A stretch of DNA of 19,825 nucleotides from Maricaulis sp048270265. GTDB lineage: Bacteria > Pseudomonadota > Alphaproteobacteria > Caulobacterales > Maricaulaceae. Where the stretch lies: contig NZ_JBLWTD010000037.1 of assembly GCF_048270265.1 (NCBI RefSeq), positions 1 to 19,825 of the forward strand, read 5' to 3'. The translations under genes and the position numbers were made by a program. This document shows, piece after piece, positions 6,775-13,940 of this stretch. Position 1 is the stretch's first letter; each line of letters opens with the position of its first letter. The notes below the pieces were generated by a model. That model was not told where the DNA came from and searched no databases. It saw only the letters and a program-made list of their open reading frames with translations.

Positions 6775-7305
6775 ATGATGACCGATAGCCAGACACCAAC
6801 CCTTTTCCCCGCCGGTTCCGCACCGGCAGCACGGGCGATGGATTTCTGCAAATCCGAGATGTTCGGCAAGCTTTTCCGCGAGGGCATGGACCTGGTGGAA
6901 GAGACGGCGAGCTATCTCGATGGCGCGGGCCGCGACGATGCCAAGTCCCTCAACCGCGCCGGCGCCCTGTCCTATGCGACCGAGAGCATGAAGCTGACGA
7001 CACGTCTGATGCAGGCGGCCTCCTGGCTGCTGGCCCAGCGCGCCGTGGCCGAAGGTGAAATGTCGGCCGAGGATGCCACGGACGGCAAATACCGTCTCGG
7101 CAGTGACCGGCCAACCGAACAGCTCTGGCCGGAAGGCGAAACACCGCCGCCAATCCTGCTCAATCTGGTCGAGCGCTCGCGTTCGCTCTATGCCCGCCTG
7201 AAGCGCACGGATGACAATCTCTATGCCGAGGGTGCGCCGGAAGCTGAAAACAACCCGGTCGCCGACCATCTGGAACGGTTGCGCGGCGCCTTCAGCCAGG
7301 GCTGA
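6775..7305 (+). CDS. rcdA: RcdA-like ClpXP protease adaptor (DUF1465)
   Basis: A 176-residue protein of the DUF1465 family, whose studied member is Caulobacter RcdA, of about the same length. RcdA is a three-helix-bundle adaptor that, with CpdR and c-di-GMP-bound PopA, brings CtrA and other substrates to ClpXP at the cell pole during the swarmer-to-stalked transition. Here the three helices are visible at about 23-50, 57-95 and 124-150. The second contains the conserved stretch SYATESMKLTTRLMQAASW (66-84). The C-terminal 25 residues are polar and probably flexible, as in the known structure. Two ATG codons in a row (6775, 6778) can start it. It ends at a strong terminator shared with the convergent rpmE gene. 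Confidence 0.86.
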   Translation: MMTDSQTPTLFPAGSAPAARAMDFCKSEMFGKLFREGMDLVEETASYLDGAGRDDAKSLNRAGALSYATESMKLTTRLMQAASWLLAQRAVAEGEMSAEDATDGKYRLGSDRPTEQLWPEGETPPPILLNLVERSRSLYARLKRTDDNLYAEGAPEAENNPVADHLERLRGAFSQG

Positions 7306-7324
7306 TCGCCAGCATTACACAAAC

Positions 7325-7360
7325 AAAAAGGCCTCCCGGAACGCTTCGGGAGGCCTTTTT
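7325..7360. terminator. Strong bidirectional terminator between rcdA and rpmE
   Basis: A perfect 14-bp stem AAAAAGGCCTCCCG/CGGGAGGCCTTTTT (7325-7338 with 7347-7360) and an 8-base loop. A-run and T-run flanks make it functional on both strands, serving rcdA (plus) and rpmE (minus). Confidence 0.93.
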
Positions 7361-7441
7361 GTTGCTGCGCACTGCCAGACAGGAAAAAGGCGCGATCCGG
7401 TGAGGATCGCGCCCGTTTCATTCAAGCGTGTTCGAGAAGGA

Positions 7442-7660
7442 TCAAGCGAAGCCTTTGAACTTGTCCTTGAAGCGCGAAACACGGCCGGCGCGGTCAAGCA
7501 GGTGTGCGTTGCCGCCGGTCCAGGCCGGGTGCGAGGTCGGATCGATGTCGAGATTGATCGTGTCGCCTTCCTTGCCATAGGTCGATTTGGTCTGGAAGGT
7601 CGTCCCATTGGTCATCACGACATTGATGATGTGATAATCGGGATGGATATCTTGTTTCAT
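7442..7660 (-). CDS. rpmE: 50S ribosomal protein L31 (cysteine-free form)
   Basis: A 72-residue L31 starting MKQDIHPDYHIINVVMTNG, with the conserved HPAWTGG (residues 46-52) and RVSRFKDKF near the end. It contains no cysteine at all, so the CxxC zinc motif of type C+ L31 is absent; this is therefore the zinc-independent form, as seen in many alphaproteobacteria. I chose the ATG at 7660 because it gives the normal family N-terminus; upstream in-frame codons would add a non-conserved extension. The ribosome site is weak. It is convergent with rcdA and divergent from ccdA. Confidence 0.95.
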   Translation of the reverse strand: MKQDIHPDYHIINVVMTNGTTFQTKSTYGKEGDTINLDIDPTSHPAWTGGNAHLLDRAGRVSRFKDKFKGFA

Positions 7661-7816
7661 CGGTCCGGCTTTCTTCTCTAGCTGTGCCACGCCAACTCGC
7701 GTGACGCACACAGCTGATATCTCTCAGGAGCGGGGCTGATACCTGAAGAATCCGGGCGAAGCAAGCGAGGGAATGAGTCGCCCGCCTGGCAATTCCTTGG
7801 GATCGAACCCAATCCG

Positions 7817-7845
7817 TCGACATGCGTATGCTGCATACGTATAAT
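7817..7845 (+). promoter_or_regulatory. ccdAB promoter
   Basis: TCGACA (7817-7822), a 17-base spacer and a perfect TATAAT (7840-7845). The promoter stands 28 bases before the ccdA start and has the palindromic operator in its spacer. Confidence 0.65.
7822..7842. promoter_or_regulatory. Palindromic operator in the ccdAB promoter
   Basis: Ten-base arms ATGCGTATGC and GCATACGTAT around a single central T (7832), with one mismatch in the outer part and a perfect inner 7+7. It fills the promoter spacer and overlaps the start of the -10 box, as expected for autorepression by a CcdA/CcdB complex. Function is inferred from position. Confidence 0.65.
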
Positions 7846-7873
7846 ACTGCACGGTTCACGGGAGGCCCATCCG

Positions 7874-8125
7874 ATGAAATACGAAACACCCGGCACTCGC
7901 CAACGCGTCAACCTGACGGTCCGCGAGGACGTCATATCGGACGCCCAAGCCCTCGGCATCAATATCTCGCGCGCTGCTGAAGCCGGGATTGAGGCGGCTT
8001 TGAAGGCCGAACAATCACGACGCTGGCTCGCAGACAATGCCGACGCCATCAAGGCTCACAATGAGCGCATAAAACGCGAGGGCATGGCGCTTCCCGCTCC
8101 GTGGTGGGCGGAGGAGGAAGCGTAA
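7874..8125 (+). CDS. ccdA: CcdA-like antitoxin
   Basis: An 83-residue CcdA-family antitoxin. The N-terminal half has the ribbon-helix-helix pattern: a strand at RQRVNLTVRED (residues 9-19), then two helices through ISDAQALGINISRAAEAGIEAALK. The C-terminal half, with ADNADAIKAHNERIKREG (about 53-70), is the part that in this family is disordered until it wraps the toxin. It should neutralise CcdB and repress its own promoter. GGGAGG (7860-7865) precedes the ATG. The stop TAA is immediately followed by the GTG start of the toxin gene, so translation is coupled. Its end, with an Ala/Pro/Trp/Glu tail, differs from the F-plasmid CcdA end. Confidence 0.87.
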   Translation: MKYETPGTRQRVNLTVREDVISDAQALGINISRAAEAGIEAALKAEQSRRWLADNADAIKAHNERIKREGMALPAPWWAEEEA

Positions 8126-8431
8126 GTGGCCCGCTTCGACCTTTTCCGCGTCAACAGCCGGCGTATTCCGCTGGTGGTGGATGTCCAGGCTGAGATCCTC
8201 GGCGACCTGGCCAGCCGTGTCGTCATACCACTGCGTCTCGTCGAACAGGCTGAAGAGCCGCCACTGCCGAGACTGAAGCCGGTCCTCGTGATCGGGGGCC
8301 GGTCTTATCTGCTCCTGACGACGGATATTGGCGCCCAGCCAGTCCACTCGCTCGGCGAGCCCGTCGGAAATATCGAGCAGCATCGCGACGAGATCACGTC
8401 GGCGATGGACTTCTTCTTCCAGGGGTTCTGA
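8126..8431 (+). CDS. ccdB: CcdB-like toxin
   Basis: A 101-residue CcdB-family protein, the same length as the F-plasmid toxin. Family features include FDLFRVNSRRIPLVVDVQAE (residues 4-23), VVIPL (32-36), YLLLTTDIGAQP (61-72) and the helix IEQHRDEITSAMDFFFQGF at the end. CcdB toxins trap DNA gyrase in its cleaved complex. In F-plasmid CcdB the last three residues, Trp-Gly-Ile (99-101), are essential for poisoning; here they are Gln-Gly-Phe, so activity against gyrase cannot be assumed. The start is GTG with zero spacing from the ccdA stop; GGAGGAGGAAG just upstream, inside ccdA, is its ribosome site. The gene ends 19 bases from the convergent OmpA-like gene. Confidence 0.87.
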   Translation: MARFDLFRVNSRRIPLVVDVQAEILGDLASRVVIPLRLVEQAEEPPLPRLKPVLVIGGRSYLLLTTDIGAQPVHSLGEPVGNIEQHRDEITSAMDFFFQGF

Positions 8432-8450
8432 CCCCGCCGCCGCGCTTTGC

Positions 8451-9440
8451 CTAGCGCGACGTCAGCTTCAGCTCGATGCGGCGATTGCGGGCATTGTCTT
8501 CGGCCGTGCGGCCGGACACCAGCGGATGGAATTCCCCGAACCCGGCCGCGACGAGCCGTTCCGGCGGCACACCCAGCTGTTCCATCCATTGTACCACCGA
8601 GATCGCGCGAGCAGCCGAGAGGTGCCAGTTGGACGGATAGGTGGTGCGGATCGGGACCGGGTCGGTATGGCCATCAATCCGTATCACCCATTCGAGATCA
8701 GAGGGGATTTCCGTCGTCAGCTGGATGATGGCATCGGCGATCGGACGCAGGCTCTCGCGGCCCTCATTCGACAGCGCGGCCGAGCCGGACGGGAAGAGGA
8801 CATCGGTTTCGAACACGAAGCGGTCACCGACAATGCGCACACCGGTGCGGTTGCCGAGAATGGCGCGCAGGCGGCCGAAGAAATCGGAGCGATAGACGGC
8901 CAGTTCGGCGGCGCGTTCCGCCAGGGCGGCGTTGAGCCGCTCGCCGAGATTGATGACCTGGACCTCGGCCTCCTCCGCACGCTGCTCGGAGGCTTCAAGC
9001 GCGGCATTGAGCGTCGCAATCTGGTCGCGCAGCACCTGCATCTGCTGGTTCAGCAGCGCCAGCGCCCGCATGGATTCGGATGACATTTCGCGTTCGGCTT
9101 CGAGCTCGGCGCTCAGGGATTCGGCCTGGCCATAGGCCATGGCCAGCGCGCTGTTGAGGGCATCGCGCTCATCGACCAGACCGGTGATGCGCACTTCCAG
9201 CTCGGCATTCTCGTCGCGCGCCAGATCTAGCTCATTGGCCAGCTGGGAGAGCTGGGCATTGAGGTCGGCCAATTGCTGGTCGCGGCCCGTCAGCGCGCGG
9301 CTGAGGGCAAATTGCCCGGCCACGAAGATCGACAGCAGAAAGACGATGACCAGCAACAGCGTCGCCAGCGCGTCGACAAAGCCGGGCCAGTGATCGCCGT
9401 TATCGGCTTCCTGGAAACGCGAGAAACGCGGCGACGCCAT
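8451..9440 (-). CDS. MotB/OmpA-like peptidoglycan-anchored channel partner
   Basis: A 329-residue inner-membrane protein. A short cytoplasmic N-terminus is followed by one membrane helix (24-46). At its start, Asp23 in PGFVDALATLLL stands where MotB carries its proton-binding Asp. A long coiled coil (about 50-185, many Glu/Ala/Leu heptads) crosses the periplasm. An OmpA domain (205-326) includes IDGHTD (255-260), NWHLSAARA (271-279) and NRRIEL (319-324), which bind peptidoglycan. This is the layout of a stator subunit, but the coiled coil replaces the short MotB plug/linker. It starts three bases after the MotA/ExbB-like gene, with GGGAGAA as ribosome site, so the two form one unit. No flagellar genes are nearby; the function is unknown. 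Confidence 0.85.
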   Translation of the reverse strand: MASPRFSRFQEADNGDHWPGFVDALATLLLVIVFLLSIFVAGQFALSRALTGRDQQLADLNAQLSQLANELDLARDENAELEVRITGLVDERDALNSALAMAYGQAESLSAELEAEREMSSESMRALALLNQQMQVLRDQIATLNAALEASEQRAEEAEVQVINLGERLNAALAERAAELAVYRSDFFGRLRAILGNRTGVRIVGDRFVFETDVLFPSGSAALSNEGRESLRPIADAIIQLTTEIPSDLEWVIRIDGHTDPVPIRTTYPSNWHLSAARAISVVQWMEQLGVPPERLVAAGFGEFHPLVSGRTAEDNARNRRIELKLTSR

Positions 9441-9443
9441 GAC

Positions 9444-10436
9444 CTATTCTCCCGCCCGGTCCCGGGCTTCGAGGGTCCGGATCAGGACACGGATTTCATC
9501 GCGCAATGCACGCGCTGCTTCCTGCTGCCCTTCGCGGGCATCCTCGGCAAAGCGCTGCATGGTGATATCGAGCTGGCGCGTGTGACGCTCCAGCGTATGG
9601 GAGAGACGATCAAGGGTCTCCGCCGTCTGCTCCAGCAGCGCGCCGACATAGGCACTCGAGGTCTCGCCATCCCCACTGCCCGCCGGACCGGCGGACGAGA
9701 GGCGCGAAATGGAGGAGAGCCATTCCTCGATCTCATTGTAGAAACGGTTCTGGGCGCGGCTGGCCTGCAGATCGAGGAAGCCGATCACGAGGGAGCCGGC
9801 CAGACCGAAGAGCGAGGAGGCAAAGGCGGTGCCCATGCCCTCGATCGGGTCCTGGATGGCCGACATCAACCGCATCACATCGGCTTCGCCGCCGGTCGAA
9901 CTTTCCGTCACCGCCCGGACCGCCTGGCCAACGTCGGACACGACCGCCAGCAGGCCCCAGAATGTGCCGAGCAGGCCGAGAAAGATCAGCAGACGCCCGA
10001 AATAGCGCGTGAAGGCACCCGCCTCGGACATGCGTGCGCCGACCGAGTCGAGCACGGTGCGAACGGATCCGGCCGAAAGGCGGACGCGGCCATCGGTCTC
10101 GCCGATCATCGAGGCCATCGGGGCGATCAGGGCGGGTGGCGGTGGCAAGGTGATGCCGGCCTCGGCCGAACGGAAACGCTTGAGCCAGTTGGCGGCCGGC
10201 CCGATCCCCAGCGCCTGGGCGAAGGTATAGATCACGCCGATCACCAGCACGGCGAGGATCACGCCATTGATCGCCGGATTGGCCTGGAAGGCCTCGACCA
10301 GCTGAGCGCGAAGGAAAATGGCGAGCGCTGCCACGATCGCGGTGAACAGGGCCATCCAGACAATATAGCGCCAAGGACCCGTGAAGCGCACCTCCGTCTG
10401 GATCGCGCTCATCCGCTCATCAGGCTGTACCGGCAT
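9444..10436 (-). CDS. MotA/TolQ/ExbB-like proton channel subunit with coiled-coil tail
   Basis: A 330-residue inner-membrane protein with four predicted membrane helices at about 22-42, 55-77, 145-166 and 201-222. The last two carry the MotA/TolQ/ExbB signature: GRLLIFLGLLGTFWGLLAVV (147-166) and GMGTAFASSLFGLAGSLVIG (200-219). Residues 225-330 form a cytoplasmic, charged, helical tail with heptad repeats, longer than in ExbB or TolQ. With its partner it should make an ion-driven pentamer/dimer motor anchored to peptidoglycan. AGGGGAAG before the ATG at 10436 supports the start. A TolR-, MotB- or TonB-type set is not in the window, so neither Tol, Ton nor flagellar assignment is supported. 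Confidence 0.85.
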   Translation of the reverse strand: MPVQPDERMSAIQTEVRFTGPWRYIVWMALFTAIVAALAIFLRAQLVEAFQANPAINGVILAVLVIGVIYTFAQALGIGPAANWLKRFRSAEAGITLPPPPALIAPMASMIGETDGRVRLSAGSVRTVLDSVGARMSEAGAFTRYFGRLLIFLGLLGTFWGLLAVVSDVGQAVRAVTESSTGGEADVMRLMSAIQDPIEGMGTAFASSLFGLAGSLVIGFLDLQASRAQNRFYNEIEEWLSSISRLSSAGPAGSGDGETSSAYVGALLEQTAETLDRLSHTLERHTRQLDITMQRFAEDAREGQQEAARALRDEIRVLIRTLEARDRAGE

Positions 10437-10545
10437 AACTTCCCCTCACATCACTCGCAGCGTTATTCATCCCAAGGCATTGGGACGATTTGGTGGCGAG
10501 GTCAAAGGTGAAGTGGGAAAATCCGCTTCGCTGGCCAGGGCCCGG

Positions 10546-11343
10546 TCAGGCGGCGGCGACTTTCAGCCGTTCGAGCAATTGAGCCAGCATGCTCTCATTG
10601 CCCGCCGCGATACTGCCCGTACCCAGAACATCCTTGCCGCCATCAATCTCGGCAATATAGCCACCGGCTTCACGCACCAGCAACAGGCCGGCAGCGATAT
10701 CCCAGGGCTTCAGATCGCGTTCCCAGAAGCCGTCATAACGGCCAGCAGCGACCCAGGCGAGGTCGAGAGAGGCCGACCCCATGCGGCGGATGCCGGCACA
10801 GCGCGGCATCACCTGGTGCAATTCCTTGAGGAAGCGGGCATGGCCGGTCTTGCCGACGAACGGCATGCCGGTGGCGAAGACCGCCTCCTCGAGCTGGGTC
10901 CGGCCGGCGACCCGCAGACGGCGGTCGGCGAGCCAGGCGCCGCGGCCCTTCTCGGCGTGGAACATCTCGTCGGTGGCAGGGTTGTAGATCACACCGGCCA
11001 CCAGCTCGCCCTCGCGCTCGAGCGCGATCGAAACAGCGAAATGCGGCATGCCGTGCAGGTAATTCGTGGTGCCATCGAGCGGATCGACGATCCAGCGGTG
11101 CGACCGGTCGGAGCCTTCGACGATGCCGCGCTCTTCCATCAGGAAGCCATAGCCCGGACGCGCCGTCATCAGGCGGTCATAGATGATCTCTTCGGACTTG
11201 TGGTCGGCCATCGAAACGAAATCGGCCGGCCCCTTCTTGGAATACTGCAGATGTTCAACATCGCGAAAATCGCGATTGAGCTTGCGTCCGGCACGGCCGG
11301 CAACATCGACCATGACTGTCAGAAGAGGAGAAAGCGTACCCAC
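10546..11343 (-). CDS. Inositol monophosphatase family protein (SuhB/IMPase)
   Basis: A 265-residue Mg-dependent phosphatase. Metal-binding motifs are intact: the Glu pair in FLMEERG (E70, E71), WIVDPLDGT (84-92, D87 and D90) and the C-terminal LKPWDIAAG (W214, D215). The family hydrolyses myo-inositol 1-phosphate and related sugar phosphates; in bacteria SuhB members can also have roles in rRNA transcription, so the substrate is not fixed by sequence. The start is GTG at 11343, with GGAG (minus strand, 11352-11355) eight bases before it; the next ATG, ten codons in, would cut into the first helix. It begins four bases after the efp stop, so it is translated from the efp transcript. Confidence 0.92.
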   Translation of the reverse strand: MGTLSPLLTVMVDVAGRAGRKLNRDFRDVEHLQYSKKGPADFVSMADHKSEEIIYDRLMTARPGYGFLMEERGIVEGSDRSHRWIVDPLDGTTNYLHGMPHFAVSIALEREGELVAGVIYNPATDEMFHAEKGRGAWLADRRLRVAGRTQLEEAVFATGMPFVGKTGHARFLKELHQVMPRCAGIRRMGSASLDLAWVAAGRYDGFWERDLKPWDIAAGLLLVREAGGYIAEIDGGKDVLGTGSIAAGNESMLAQLLERLKVAAA

Positions 11344-11347
11344 TGAT

Positions 11348-11914
11348 CTACTCCGCCCGTTTCACGTATGAACCATCTTCCGTCGCGATCACGACGCGCT
11401 CGCCGGTGCCGACGAATGGCGGAACGGCGGTGCGGATACCGTTTTCCAGGATGGCGGGTTTGAAGGAATTGGCAGCGGTCTGCCCCTTCACCACCGGTTC
11501 GGTTTCCGTGATTTCCAGGGTCACGAATTGCGGCAGGGAAATGCTGATCGGGCGCTCTTCGTGGAATTCGACCACGACATTCATGCCATCCTGCAGATAG
11601 GCCGTGCTTTCCTCGCCGACGAAATCCTTGCGCAGTTCAATCTGCTCGAAGGTTTCCTTGTCCATGAAGGTCAGCGTATCGCCGCTGTCGAACAGGAAGG
11701 TCTGGTCGCGCTGCTCGAGACGGACGCGCTCGACCTTGTCGGCGGCGCGGAAGCGTTCATTGAGTTTGCGGCCATCGAGCAGGTTCTTCAGCTCGACCTG
11801 GGCAAAGGCTCCGCCCTTGCCTGGCTTGACGTGGTCGGTCTTCACTGCGACCCAGAGCGAGTCCTGATGTTGCAGCACATTGCCGGGACGAATTTCATTG
11901 CCGTTGATTTTCAT
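11348..11914 (-). CDS. efp: Translation elongation factor P
   Basis: A 188-residue EF-P of normal length, with three beta-barrel domains (about 1-64, 65-128 and 129-188). EF-P binds between the P and E sites of stalled ribosomes and relieves stalling at polyproline stretches. The tip loop of domain I is HVKPGKGGA with Lys33, the residue modified by EpmA (lysylation) in organisms that carry the PoxA/EpmB system; whether those enzymes exist here cannot be seen. The C-terminal ATEDGSYVKRAE is typical. AGGTG precedes the ATG at 11914. It is followed at once by the inositol phosphatase gene and preceded, with a 102-base gap, by the Sel1-repeat gene. Confidence 0.97.
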   Translation of the reverse strand: MKINGNEIRPGNVLQHQDSLWVAVKTDHVKPGKGGAFAQVELKNLLDGRKLNERFRAADKVERVRLEQRDQTFLFDSGDTLTFMDKETFEQIELRKDFVGEESTAYLQDGMNVVVEFHEERPISISLPQFVTLEITETEPVVKGQTAANSFKPAILENGIRTAVPPFVGTGERVVIATEDGSYVKRAE

Positions 11915-12016
11915 GCGTCACCTATCGGAAAAACCGTGTGCACCGCCCTTGGGCCGTGGAGTGGCGCTCTCCTATCAGCGGGGACAGATATCGGCAAGCG
12001 GCGCGGCACTGCCGGC

Positions 12017-13177
12017 CTAGCGCATCGACTCGACCTGGGCCCGGATCCGCTGCTGCACGTCCAGCGGCAGCGCGCGTTCCAGACCGGCCTGCAGGCGATC
12101 ACGATCCGGATCGCCGACCGGCGCGCCAAGCGCATCGACCGACGCCATCAACGCCCAGCCATAGGCCGCTTCCAGATCGACCGGGATGCCGTCACCACGG
12201 GCGAGGGCGAAGGCAAAGAGAAACTGGCTCTCGGCATCGCCGCCGCGGGCACCCTGGGAAAACCAGTAGGCCGCCGCGAATGGATCGGCCTCGGCTCCCC
12301 GGCCCTGATACAGCATCAGGCCATACTGCCCTTCGGCCGGCGCATAGCCGCTCTCGGCGGAAATCCGCATCCAGCGCAGGGCCTCGGCATCATCCTGTTC
12401 ACCGCCCTCGCCGGCGGCCCACATCATGCCCGCCTGGAAAGCGGCCTCTGCGTGGCGATTGCTGGCCGCGCGTTCGTACCAGGCGCGTGCACCGGAGGCG
12501 TCGACGGGCCCGCCGGTGCCGGCATCGAGCAATTGTGCCAGCTGATACATGCCCTCGGGCGAGCCTTGCTGCGCGGCGCGCTCGGCCCATTCGCGAGCGG
12601 AGATGGCGTCCTGGGGCACGGGGGAATTCTTCTGCTCGATCGCAAAGGCGACCATGGCATTGAGATGCCCCAGGCGCGCGGCGCGTTCGAACCAGACACT
12701 GGCCTCACCCAGCGCGAGCGAGGGATCACCCAGTCGCGCCAACAGGCCAAGCTGGTACAGCGCGATCGGTTCGTCCCGGTCGGCCGCCCGGCGGAACCAG
12801 CGCGCGGCGGCGGCGTAGTCGGGCTCGGCCGTAAGGCCGTCGCGGGCCATCATGCCCGCCAGGACAGAGGCCTCGACATTGCCACCGGCAGCCGCGGTCT
12901 CGGCATATCGCTGCGCCAGAACCCAGTCCTGGGCGATATAGGCGATCTGGGCCCGGTAATAGGCCGCGTCGGCGGCATTGAGACCCGTCGGCACCTCGGC
13001 GTCCGCAGCGTCCATGCCGGCGATTGCCGCGTCCTGGACGTCCTGGGGGAGCAGCATCAATTCAGCCGGAAAGACCTCCTGTGGCTCAGCAGCGACCAGT
13101 GGAGTATCCGCGACGTCCTGTGCCAGCACGGGCGCGGCGAGCACGAGGCTCAGGCAGAGAGCAGGAAAAATCTTCAT
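12017..13177 (-). CDS. Exported Sel1-repeat protein
   Basis: A 386-residue protein with a clear signal peptide (MKIFPALCLSLVLAAPVLAQ, cleavage after residue 19 or 20). Sel1-like repeats follow: each is about 36 residues with A-x-x-W-F/Y-x-x-A-A and G-x-x-x-A-x-x-x-L/M-G elements, visible as AAARWFRRAADRDEPIALYQ (about 122-141), ASVWFERAARLGHLNAMVAF, AREWAERAAQQGSPEGMYQL, ARAWYERAASNRHAEAAFQA, ALRWMRISAESGYAPAEGQY and AAYWFSQGARGGDAESQFLF. Such arrays form curved protein-binding solenoids in the periplasm. The N-terminal 60 residues are acidic. It lies between thiE (80 bases upstream) and efp on the same strand. Its partner is unknown. Confidence 0.88.
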   Translation of the reverse strand: MKIFPALCLSLVLAAPVLAQDVADTPLVAAEPQEVFPAELMLLPQDVQDAAIAGMDAADAEVPTGLNAADAAYYRAQIAYIAQDWVLAQRYAETAAAGGNVEASVLAGMMARDGLTAEPDYAAAARWFRRAADRDEPIALYQLGLLARLGDPSLALGEASVWFERAARLGHLNAMVAFAIEQKNSPVPQDAISAREWAERAAQQGSPEGMYQLAQLLDAGTGGPVDASGARAWYERAASNRHAEAAFQAGMMWAAGEGGEQDDAEALRWMRISAESGYAPAEGQYGLMLYQGRGAEADPFAAAYWFSQGARGGDAESQFLFAFALARGDGIPVDLEAAYGWALMASVDALGAPVGDPDRDRLQAGLERALPLDVQQRIRAQVESMR

Positions 13178-13258
13178 TTTGCCTATCAGCGACGGGAATG
13201 CGGCAAGGTCAAGACCGGCGGCATGAAGCTGAGGAATTTGTAACCTTGTCCGCCCGGC

Positions 13259-13879
13259 TCAGCCCGCGGCGCAGAGCGCCTTGAAGGCCGCCACGGCCGC
13301 CACCGGTCCGTCGGGGTGTTGCCACACGCCCGCGGAGACCGCGATGAAATCGGCGCGCGCCTCGACCAGCGGGCCGGCATTTTCGACCGTGATGCCGCCG
13401 ATGGCGACGCAGGGCAGTTCAAACACCTCGACCCACCATTTGATCAGATCGATATCGGCCTGGTGGCTGACGTCCTTGGTGGTGGTGGGGAAGAAGGCAC
13501 CGAAGGCGACATAATCGGCACCCGCCTCGCCGGCCAGCATCGCCAGATGGCGGCTGTCATGGCAGGTGACACCGATCGTGCGGTCCTTGCCGAGCAGGGC
13601 GCGGGCGTCCTTGACGCTGCCATCCCCCTGCCCGAGATGCACGCCATCGCACCCAAGCTCGGATGCCAGGGCGGCATCATCATTGAGGATCGCCGCGACG
13701 CCATGCTGCTGGGCGATGGCGATCAGGGGCGGCGCCAGCTGCCGGATCTGCTCCGGGGTGTGGTCCTTGAGCCGGATCTGCAGCGCGGCGACATCGCCGG
13801 TCGCCAGCACCTCGACCAGGGTCTCGGCAAATTGCGCATCGATGCGCGGCGGCGTTATCAGATAGAGCTGGGTTGTCAT
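13259..13879 (-). CDS. thiE: Thiamine-phosphate synthase family protein (ThiE/TenI)
   Basis: A 206-residue TIM-barrel protein. Recognisable motifs: LQIRLKD (33-39), LNDDAALASELGCDGVHLGQ (65-84, followed by GD), IGVTCHD (102-108), ADYVAFGAFFPTTTK (121-135, phosphate/thiazole site) and VAIGGIT (158-164). ThiE joins HMP-pyrophosphate and thiazole phosphate to give thiamine phosphate. The string HLGQGD is typical; the replacement of the usual QLRxK by QIRLKD and of iGvS by IGVT are mild departures, and TenI-like relatives cannot be excluded. The ATG at 13879 gives the normal N-terminus; the open frame continues upstream but without family similarity. No TPP riboswitch consensus is seen before it; instead there is a branched inverted-repeat element 61 bases upstream. 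Confidence 0.85.
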   Translation of the reverse strand: MTTQLYLITPPRIDAQFAETLVEVLATGDVAALQIRLKDHTPEQIRQLAPPLIAIAQQHGVAAILNDDAALASELGCDGVHLGQGDGSVKDARALLGKDRTIGVTCHDSRHLAMLAGEAGADYVAFGAFFPTTTKDVSHQADIDLIKWWVEVFELPCVAIGGITVENAGPLVEARADFIAVSAGVWQHPDGPVAAVAAFKALCAAG

Positions 13880-13940
13880 GGCGGCGTTTTGACCGATTTT
13901 GACCCGGGTGGCTAGTGGGGCTGCATCGCGGCCGGCACCA

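Noticed and set aside
8451..10436. Zorya-type anti-phage system (ZorA/ZorB-like pair)
   Set aside because: The MotA-like and OmpA-like proteins resemble ZorAB in outline, but no ZorC, ZorD or ZorE gene is adjacent. The flanks are a toxin-antitoxin pair and an inositol phosphatase, and the channel subunit's tail is much shorter than in ZorA.
9273..10511. A 412-codon open frame on the plus strand
   Set aside because: Antisense shadow of the MotA-like and OmpA-like genes, His/Gly/Arg-rich translation, no ribosome site.
11528..13243. A 571-codon open frame on the plus strand
   Set aside because: It runs antisense to efp and the Sel1-repeat gene. Its translation has no family similarity and follows the GC-biased third positions of the real genes.
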